Positions 6,476 through 11,317 of a stretch of DNA of 11,317 bases are shown here, piece by piece. The notes under the pieces were generated by a model. The model was not told the origin of the DNA. It did no database searches and saw only the letters and a program-made list of their open reading frames with translations. The translations under genes and the position numbers were made by a program. Position 1 is the first letter of the stretch, and each line of letters begins with the position of its first letter. The DNA lies in assembly GCA_024277955.1 (NCBI GenBank), contig JAJRUE010000275.1:1-11317 (forward strand). The letters run 5' to 3'. The stretch comes from Alphaproteobacteria bacterium. GTDB taxonomy: Bacteria; Pseudomonadota; Alphaproteobacteria; Rhodobacterales; Rhodobacteraceae.

Positions 6476-8014
6476 TCAGGCGAAATCGGCGGCGAATTCG
6501 TCAATCGCGGCCTTGATCTTGTCTTCCAGTTCACCTTTGACCTTGCGGTCGTTGTCGGTGATGTCGGCCAGAAGCTCGGGGTGCTTGGAACGCAGGTGGT
6601 TCAGCAGACCCTCTTCGAAGCGACCGACCTGGCCGACCTCGATACCGTCCAGGTAGCCGTGGGTGCCGGCGTAGATCACACAGACAATCTCGGCGTTGGT
6701 CAGCGGCGAATACTGCGGCTGCTTCATCAGCTCGGTCAGACGCGCGCCGCGGTTCAGCAAACGCTGGGTAGCGGCGTCGAGATCCGAGCCGAACTGCGCA
6801 AACGCCGCCATTTCGCGATACTGCGCCAGTTCCAGCTTGACCGGGCCGGCGACCGATTTCATCGCGTCGGTCTGGGCCGAAGAGCCCACCCGCGACACCG
6901 AAAGGCCGGTGTTCACCGCCGGGCGGATGCCCTGGTAGAACAGCTCGGTTTCAAGGAAGATCTGGCCGTCGGTGATCGAGATCACGTTGGTCGGGATGAA
7001 GGCCGACACGTCGCCGCCCTGGGTTTCGATGATCGGCAGCGCGGTCAGCGAACCCGAGCCGTTGTCTTCGTTCAGTTTCGAAGACCGCTCCAGCAGGCGC
7101 GAGTGCAGGTAGAACACGTCGCCCGGATAGGCTTCACGCCCCGGCGGACGGCGCAGCAGCAGCGACATCTGGCGGTAGGACACGGCCTGTTTCGACAGGT
7201 CATCGTAGACGATCAGCGCGTGGCGCCCGTTGTCGCGGAAATGTTCGGCCATCGAGGTGGCGGCATAAGGCGCCAGGAACTGCAGCGGGGCCGGTTCGGA
7301 CGCGGTTGCGGCCACGACGATGGAATATTCCATCGCGCCGGTTTCTTCCAGTTTCTTCACCAGCTGCGCCACGGTGGACCGCTTCTGGCCGATGGCGACA
7401 TAGACGCAGTAAAGCTTCTTGCTTTCGTCGTCGCCCGCGGCGTCGTTATAGACCTTCTGGTTCAGGATCGTGTCCAGCGCCACCGCCGATTTGCCGGTCT
7501 GGCGGTCGCCGATGATCAGTTCCCGCTGGCCGCGCCCGATCGGGATCATCGCGTCCACCGACTTCAGGCCGGTGGCCATCGGTTCGTGCACCGATTTGCG
7601 CGGGATGATGCCCGGCGCCTTCTGGTCGGCAATGGCGCGCTTCTTGGTCTTGATCGGCCCCTTGCCGTCGATCGGGTTGCCCAGGCCGTCAACCACGCGC
7701 CCCAGCAGCTCGTCGCCCACCGGCACGTCCACGATCGCGTTGGTGCGCTTGACGGTATCGCCTTCCTTGATGTCGCGGTCGGAGCCGAAGATCACGACGC
7801 CGACATTGTCACTTTCCAGGTTCAGGGCCATGCCCATGATACCGCCCGGAAATTCGACCATCTCGCCGGCCTGGACGTTGTCCAGCCCGTAAACGCGGGC
7901 AATACCGTCGCCCACCGACAACACGCGGCCCACTTCGGCGACTTCGGCATCCTGGCCAAAGTTCTTGATCTGCTCCTTAAGGATCGCAGAAATTTCGGCT
8001 GCCTGGATTCCCAT
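6476..8014 (-). CDS. atpA: F1 ATP synthase alpha subunit
   Basis: The alpha subunit forms the non-catalytic nucleotide sites and supplies the arginine finger to the catalytic sites of F1. The product has 512 residues, the standard length. It has the N-terminal segment MGIQAAEISAILKEQIKNF that binds the delta subunit, a beta-barrel domain to about residue 95, the P-loop GDRQTGKS at 169-176, the ALIVYDDLSKQAVSYRQMSLLLRRPPGREAYPGD-type core, the RPAVNTGLSVSRVGS segment that carries the arginine finger, and the C-terminal helical domain. The ATG at 8012-8014 touches the TAA of atpH with no base between and is in the same frame. A GAGG inside the end of atpH serves as ribosome site, so translation is probably coupled. 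The gene is intact. Confidence 0.98.
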   Translation of the reverse strand: MGIQAAEISAILKEQIKNFGQDAEVAEVGRVLSVGDGIARVYGLDNVQAGEMVEFPGGIMGMALNLESDNVGVVIFGSDRDIKEGDTVKRTNAIVDVPVGDELLGRVVDGLGNPIDGKGPIKTKKRAIADQKAPGIIPRKSVHEPMATGLKSVDAMIPIGRGQRELIIGDRQTGKSAVALDTILNQKVYNDAAGDDESKKLYCVYVAIGQKRSTVAQLVKKLEETGAMEYSIVVAATASEPAPLQFLAPYAATSMAEHFRDNGRHALIVYDDLSKQAVSYRQMSLLLRRPPGREAYPGDVFYLHSRLLERSSKLNEDNGSGSLTALPIIETQGGDVSAFIPTNVISITDGQIFLETELFYQGIRPAVNTGLSVSRVGSSAQTDAMKSVAGPVKLELAQYREMAAFAQFGSDLDAATQRLLNRGARLTELMKQPQYSPLTNAEIVCVIYAGTHGYLDGIEVGQVGRFEEGLLNHLRSKHPELLADITDNDRKVKGELEDKIKAAIDEFAADFA

Positions 8015-8575
8015 TTATCCGACCTCTTTCATTGCATTCTGAAGGTTTGCGAGCTTGGCCGCGATCGACGTGTCGATCATCTTCGAGCCCACCTTTACGA
8101 CCAGACCACCGATGAGATCTTCATCGACGTCCACCCTGAGTTTCACGTCCTTGCCAACGCTGTCTTTCAGCGCCTTGGCAAGCTTTTCCTGCTGCGTCTT
8201 GGTCAACGCCTTGGCGGCGGTCACCTCGGCGGTGACTTCGCCCTTTTCCCGGGCGATCAGCGCGCGCAGGCTTTCGATCAGCTGCGGCAGCACGAAAAGC
8301 CGCCGCTTGGACGCCATCAGGCGCAGGCTGTTCGTCATGGTCGGCGAAAGTTTCATCGCCTTGGCCAGCGCGGCCACCGCCGCATCCTGGTCTTCGCGCG
8401 TGATCAGCGGCGAAGTGATCAGGGCCCGGAAGTCTTCGCTGTCGGCCAGAGCGGCCTCGAGGACATCCAGGTCACTTTCCAGCGATTTCAGTTTCTTGCC
8501 CTCAACCACAAGGCCGAAAATCGCCAAGGCATATCGCTGCGCGATGCCGGTTGAAATCGAAGCTGGTTCGGACAC
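8015..8575 (-). CDS. atpH: F1 ATP synthase delta subunit
   Basis: The delta subunit caps the alpha3beta3 hexamer and joins it to the peripheral stalk b subunits. The product has 186 residues, the usual length in Rhodobacteraceae. The N-terminal helical domain starts SEPASISTGIAQRYALAIF, and the C-terminal part has the conserved DEDLIGGLVVKVGSKMIDTSIAAKLANLQNAM signature. I chose the GTG at 8573-8575 because homologs start at this point and AAGGG lies 5 bases upstream; the reading frame stays open to 8701 but those 42 residues lack family similarity and cross the promoter candidate. A GTG two codons further upstream is an alternative. This is the first gene of the F1 operon. It ends in TAA directly before the atpA ATG, which shows that UAA works as a stop here. 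Confidence 0.95.
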   Translation of the reverse strand: MSEPASISTGIAQRYALAIFGLVVEGKKLKSLESDLDVLEAALADSEDFRALITSPLITREDQDAAVAALAKAMKLSPTMTNSLRLMASKRRLFVLPQLIESLRALIAREKGEVTAEVTAAKALTKTQQEKLAKALKDSVGKDVKLRVDVDEDLIGGLVVKVGSKMIDTSIAAKLANLQNAMKEVG

Positions 8576-8672
8576 GTCCACCCTTTCGATACTATGCCCC
8601 GGACCGACCACGCAGGCTGGTTCAGGGGCGCCGTTTGCCGCAGCCGGTCGGCTGGGCATCAAAATCGGCGTG

Positions 8673-8701
8673 GGTGTAACAGAGCAATTCCCCCCTAGCA
8701 A
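8673..8701 (-). promoter_or_regulatory. Candidate promoter of the ATP synthase operon
   Basis: In the 206-base gap between the methyltransferase stop (8782) and the atpH start (8575), the minus strand has TTGCTA (8696-8701) followed 17 bases later by TACACC (8673-8678), or 16 bases later by TTACAC (8674-8679). The spacer begins with six G. Transcription would start near 8667 and leave a leader of about 90 bases. The elements are only moderately like consensus, and the methyltransferase transcript could also read through, as no terminator is seen between them. Confidence 0.42.
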
Positions 8702-8781
8702 CAGCTTTGACCGGGTTTTCGGATATGGTGCGGCCAGTAAAATCAGGGGCTTGCGACGGGTGCGACCGAATGCTCGGAAAT

Positions 8782-9582
8782 TTATCCGCCTGAATCGGTC
8801 ATATTTGCGCCAGGACGCGCGATTCTGCGCACGCCTTGCGCCGGTTCCGCCCCCGGCTTGACGATCCCGTCCAGCGCCCGCAGCGGCCGCCTGACGGCTT
8901 CTCCCAGCCCCGGGCGCATCGGCGCCTGGGTGCGTTTCGAGAACTCGGCGATCAGCACGCCGCCGACGATGCGCGCCGAAATCGTGCGCCCGTAGCGTTC
9001 CCAGATCGGCGCGGTCTTGAGCCAGAACCGCTTGTGCGAGGGCGGCAGGAACAGGGCGGCGCGATGGCGCTCGGGGATGAAAAGGTGCTTTTTCAGCTGT
9101 GATTAGAGCTGGGTCATCGAAAACGGGCTACCCACCCCAAAGGGCGTCACGTCGCGCCGCGACCACAGCCCCGCCCGGTTCGGCACGATCACGATCGCCT
9201 TGCCGCCGGGCCCCAGCACGCGCCAGCATTCATCGAGAACCGCCGCCGGGTTGTCGCTGGTTTCCAGCCCGTGCATCACGATCAGCCGGTCCACATGGCC
9301 GGTTTCGATCGGCCAGGCGGTTTCCTCGCACAGCACCGACACGTTATCCATGCCGGCGGGCCAGGCCATCACCCCTTGCTGCGCCGGCATCAGCGCAATG
9401 GTGCGCCGCGCATCGGCCATGAACGGGCGCAACAGCGGCACCGCGAACCCGAACCCGGCCACCGTCTGCCCCTTGGCTTCCGGCCACAGGTCCATCACCT
9501 GGTCGCGAATGGCGCGCTGCGCCGTCCGGCCCAGGCGGGTCCGGTAATAGAAGCTGCGAAGATCGACGACGTCGAGATGCAT
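8782..9582 (-). pseudogene. SAM-dependent methyltransferase, interrupted by an in-frame TAA
   Basis: This is a class I SAM methyltransferase-like gene (methyltransferase 11 type). From ATG (9580-9582) there are 159 codons, with a degenerate motif I (VAGFGFAVPLL near 41-51), the post-motif segment HVDRLIVMHGLETSDNPAAVLDECWRVLGPGGKAIVIVPNR near 96-136, and WSRRDVTPFG. Codon 160 is TAA (9103-9105). The same frame then stays open for 106 more codons, beginning SQLKKHLFIPERHRAALFLPPSHKR and continuing through FWLKTAPIWERYGR and VGGVLIAEFSK, to a terminal TAA at 8782-8784. This second part looks like the normal C-terminal domain of these proteins, where the family has QLE before it, so a Glu codon GAA changed to TAA is the simplest reading. 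Length restored would be 266 residues. No start codon lies near the stop, so re-initiation is unlikely. The gene is divergent from gloB. The substrate is unknown. Confidence 0.82.
9103..9105 (-). other. In-frame TAA codon inside the methyltransferase gene (Glu likely)
   Basis: Minus-strand codons read ATG ACC CAG CTC TAA TCA CAG CTG AAA. There is no shift of frame on either side. The following 106 codons have G+C-rich third positions, charged and aromatic residues, and a domain-like pattern typical of real coding sequence, so the TAA interrupts a gene that was recently whole. Confidence 0.82.
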
Positions 9583-9645
9583 TGCGGCCCGGCCTCGTTT
9601 GAGCAATGGTTCAAGGTAAACATACCGAAGCGGAGCCGAAACGCC

Positions 9646-10413
9646 ATGCCCCTTGAGATCGCGACCCTGCCCTGCCTTGCCGACAACTACTGTTTCCTGG
9701 TGCATTCGGAGGACACCGGCGAAACCGCGCTGGTGGACGCCCCCGAAGCGGCGCCGGTGCTGGCCGAACTGGAAAAGCGCCGCTGGCAGCTCAGCGAGAT
9801 CTGGCTGACCCATCACCACTGGGACCACGTCGACGCCACCGCCGAAATCAAGGACGCCACCGGCGCCCGCGTGATCGGCGCGCGCACCGACGCCCATCGC
9901 CTGCCGCCGCTGAACCATGCGCTTGACGATGGCGAGGCCTTTGACTTCGCCGGCCACCGGGTCGTGGCCTTTGACGTGTCCGGCCACACGGTCGGCCATA
10001 TCGCCTTTCACATCCCCGACGCGCAGGCCGTCTTTACCGGCGACAGCCTGATGGCGCTGGGCTGCGGGCGCCTGTTCGAAGGCACCCCCGAACAGATGTG
10101 GGCCAGCCTGTCGCGCATCGCGGCCCTGCCGGCGGACACGCTGGTGTATTCGGGCCACGAATACACCGCCACGAACGCCCGGTTCGCCCTGACGATCGAG
10201 CCGGACAATGCGGATCTGCAGGCCCGCAGCCGCGACATCGACGCGGCGCGCGCGCAAGACCGGCCGACCGTTCCGTCGCGCCTTTCGCTGGAACTGGCGA
10301 CCAACCCGTTCCTGCGCGCCAATTTGCCCGCTGTGAAAGCCGCCGTGGGCATGGCAGATTCACCGGACGCCGCGGTTTTCGCCGAGATTCGCCGGCGCAA
10401 GGATTCGTTTTGA
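9646..10413 (+). CDS. gloB: Hydroxyacylglutathione hydrolase (glyoxalase II)
   Basis: This metallo-beta-lactamase-fold enzyme hydrolyses S-D-lactoylglutathione to D-lactate and glutathione, the second step of methylglyoxal detoxification in the cytosol. The product has 255 residues, the usual family length. The binuclear metal site is complete: THHHWDH gives His56, His58, Asp60 and His61; SGHTVGH gives His114; TGDSLMALGCGRLFEGT gives Asp133; and YSGHEYT gives His171. The C-terminal domain carries the glutathione-binding part, with TVPSRLSLELATNPFLR, and ends RRRKDSF. The ATG at 9646-9648 is preceded by GGAG 10 bases upstream; the frame is open further upstream but across the divergent methyltransferase. 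The two genes share a 63-base intergenic region. The stop is TGA. The gene is intact. Confidence 0.96.
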   Translation: MPLEIATLPCLADNYCFLVHSEDTGETALVDAPEAAPVLAELEKRRWQLSEIWLTHHHWDHVDATAEIKDATGARVIGARTDAHRLPPLNHALDDGEAFDFAGHRVVAFDVSGHTVGHIAFHIPDAQAVFTGDSLMALGCGRLFEGTPEQMWASLSRIAALPADTLVYSGHEYTATNARFALTIEPDNADLQARSRDIDAARAQDRPTVPSRLSLELATNPFLRANLPAVKAAVGMADSPDAAVFAEIRRRKDSF

Positions 10414-10601
10414 CCACCGGCCGGGGCGATTCCTTATTTCGGTCGAAAAACCGTGGTAAAACAGGGGGCGTCAAAAAAATGTGTGCTGAATTGTTGAGAA
10501 AACTCTTGAAGCGCGGCCGATAAAACCGAACTTTAAGACTGTGAGGCTATCGTCGCGAGGGGGACAGCCCCCCTCATGACCAGATCAAGGAGCACTGAAT
10601 C
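10414..10601 (+). promoter_or_regulatory. Leader and promoter region of clpA
   Basis: These 188 bases hold no gene that I can support. They are more A+T-rich than their surroundings, with TTGTTGAGA (10491-10499), CTCTTGAAG (10503-10511) and GATAAA (10519-10524). CTTGAA resembles the -35 of RpoH (heat-shock) promoters, but no convincing matching -10 follows; TTGAGA to GATAAA is 19 bases, long for a housekeeping promoter. Close to the gene lies a 7-bp GC hairpin, GAGGGGG (10557-10563) pairing with CCCCCTC (10569-10575). AAGGAG at 10587-10592 is the ribosome site of clpA. The exact promoter is uncertain. Confidence 0.35.
10557..10575 (+). promoter_or_regulatory. GC hairpin in the clpA leader
   Basis: A perfect 7-bp stem, GAGGGGG with CCCCCTC around a 5-base loop, lies about 26 bases before the clpA start and 11 bases before its AAGGAG. 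There is no T-tract, so it is not an obvious terminator. It might stabilise the 5' end of the message or affect ribosome access; this is inference only. Confidence 0.4.
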
Positions 10602-11317
10602 GTGCCGTCATTTTCGAACACACTGGAACAGGCAATCCATGCGGCGCTGGCGCTGGCCAACACGCGACGCCATGAACTGGCGACGCTGGAACACCTGCTT
10701 TTGGCCCTGATCGACGAACCCGATGCGGCCCGCGTGATGCAGGCCTGCAACGTCAACCTGGAAGAATTGCGCCAGACGCTGGTCGACTTCATCGACGACG
10801 ACCTGTCGACGCTGGTCACCGATGTCGAAGGGTCCGAAGCCGTGCCCACCGCCGCGTTCCAGCGGGTGATCCAGCGCGCCGCGATCCATGTGCAGTCCTC
10901 GGGCCGTTCCGAGGTGACGGGCGCCAACGTGCTGGTGGCGATTTTCGCCGAACGCGAATCGAACGCCGCCTATTTCCTGCAGGAACAGGACATGACCCGC
11001 TATGACGCGGTCAACTACATCGCCCACGGCGTCGCCAAGGATCCGTCCTTTGGCGAAACCCGCCCGGTCACCGGCGCCGACGAGATCGAAGCGGATGTTT
11101 CCGGCGACAGCGAAGAAGCCAAGGACAGCGCGCTGGCGAAATACTGCGTCGATCTGAACGCCAAATCGCGCGACGGCGACGTTGACCCGCTGATCGGCCG
11201 CGCCCATGAAGTCGAACGCTGCATCCAGGTGCTCTGCCGCCGGCGCAAGAACAACCCGCTGCTGGTGGGCGATCCGGGCGTGGGCAAGACCGCCATCGCC
11301 GAAGGGCTTGCGCGCAA
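10602..11317 (+). CDS. clpA: ATP-dependent Clp protease ATP-binding subunit ClpA, N-terminal part (3' end outside window)
   Basis: ClpA is the AAA+ unfoldase that feeds substrates, including N-degron proteins delivered by ClpS, into the ClpP protease in the cytosol. The frame is open from GTG at 10602-10604 to the right edge: 238 residues plus two bases of about 770 expected. The Clp N-terminal double repeat is visible as PSFSNTLEQAIHAALALAN, then ATLEHLLLALIDEPDA near 28-43 and the second repeat with VTGANVLVAIFAERESNAAYFL near 106-127. The first AAA+ domain begins with DPLIGRAHEVERCIQVLCRRRKNNP and the Walker A motif GDPGVGKT near 223-230. I chose the GTG because homologs start with PSFS at this point and AAGGAG lies 9 bases upstream. 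No internal stop is seen in the visible part. The pattern fits ClpA rather than ClpB or ClpC, given the short acidic linker before the AAA+ domain. Confidence 0.94.
   Translation, partial: MPSFSNTLEQAIHAALALANTRRHELATLEHLLLALIDEPDAARVMQACNVNLEELRQTLVDFIDDDLSTLVTDVEGSEAVPTAAFQRVIQRAAIHVQSSGRSEVTGANVLVAIFAERESNAAYFLQEQDMTRYDAVNYIAHGVAKDPSFGETRPVTGADEIEADVSGDSEEAKDSALAKYCVDLNAKSRDGDVDPLIGRAHEVERCIQVLCRRRKNNPLLVGDPGVGKTAIAEGLAR

Noticed and set aside
6581..8554. 657-residue plus-strand open frame across atpA and atpH
   Set aside because: It is the same kind of antisense shadow, opposite clear AtpA and AtpH; its composition is a mirror of the real codons.
8576..8701. 42-residue N-terminal extension of AtpH
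   Set aside because: Family members begin at the SEPASIS segment; the extension covers the promoter candidate, and AAGGG precedes the GTG at 8575.
8782..9102. Frameshift as the cause of the broken methyltransferase
   Set aside because: The downstream domain is in the same frame as the upstream part, so no inserted or lost base is needed; only the single TAA interrupts it.
4763..9105. Genome-wide reassignment of UAA to Glu
   Set aside because: The atpH stop is TAA with the atpA start directly after it in the same frame, and AtpH ends there at its normal C-terminus; a general reassignment would fuse the two subunits. Other genes use TAG and TGA normally.
9583..10257. Upstream extension of the methyltransferase frame into gloB
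   Set aside because: It is antisense to gloB, whose metal-binding residues are complete, and the methyltransferase has a sensible ATG at 9582.

Overview
The window looks like chromosomal DNA of a high-G+C alphaproteobacterium, most likely a member of the Rhodobacteraceae (Roseobacter/Rhodobacter group). The reasons are the G+C-rich third codon positions, the F1-only ATP synthase operon in the order atpH-atpA-atpG-atpD-atpC with no F0 genes attached, and the neighbours typical of that family (prs, an H-type lectin-domain protein, a methyltransferase divergent from gloB, and clpA). This assignment comes from gene content and protein similarity as I recall them, not from a database search.

Layout, left to right. 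(1) Positions 1-590 (+) hold the C-terminal part of a threonine aldolase, followed by two perfect tandem hairpins (618-664). (2) On the minus strand, a DsbA/GST-kappa type 2-hydroxychromene-2-carboxylate isomerase-like gene (1477-2076) runs into an alpha/beta hydrolase (676-1476) with no base between stop and start. (3) prs (2177-3196, +) makes PRPP and is divergent from that pair. (4) A small H-type lectin-domain protein (3209-3559, -) ends 12 bases from the end of prs. (5) The F1 ATP synthase operon lies on the minus strand: atpH (8015-8575), atpA (6476-8014), atpG (5577-6452), atpD (4127-5557) and atpC (3716-4111), closed by a strong intrinsic terminator (3629-3657). (6) A SAM-dependent methyltransferase (8782-9582, -) is divergent from gloB (9646-10413, +). 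(7) The start of clpA (10602 to the edge, +) follows a 188-base leader containing a GC hairpin.

The most striking observation is that two otherwise well-conserved minus-strand genes are each cut by one in-frame TAA with no frameshift. In atpD the TAA is codon 265 (4763-4765), where the family has a nearly invariant Glu just after the Walker B/NIFRFTQAGS segment. In the methyltransferase it is codon 160 (9103-9105), where Glu is also the expected residue. In both cases the reading frame continues with excellent family similarity. Both fit a single GAA to TAA change, that is C to A on the given strand. A reassigned UAA is unlikely, because the atpH stop is a TAA directly followed, in the same frame, by the atpA ATG. 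Sequencing or assembly error is the simplest explanation, then true nonsense mutations, then local recoding or, for atpD, re-initiation at the adjacent GTG.

Apart from these two lesions the region is ordinary housekeeping DNA: F1 ATP synthase, PRPP synthesis, methylglyoxal detoxification and ClpAP proteolysis. I saw no mobile element, CRISPR array, tRNA, rRNA or defence system.
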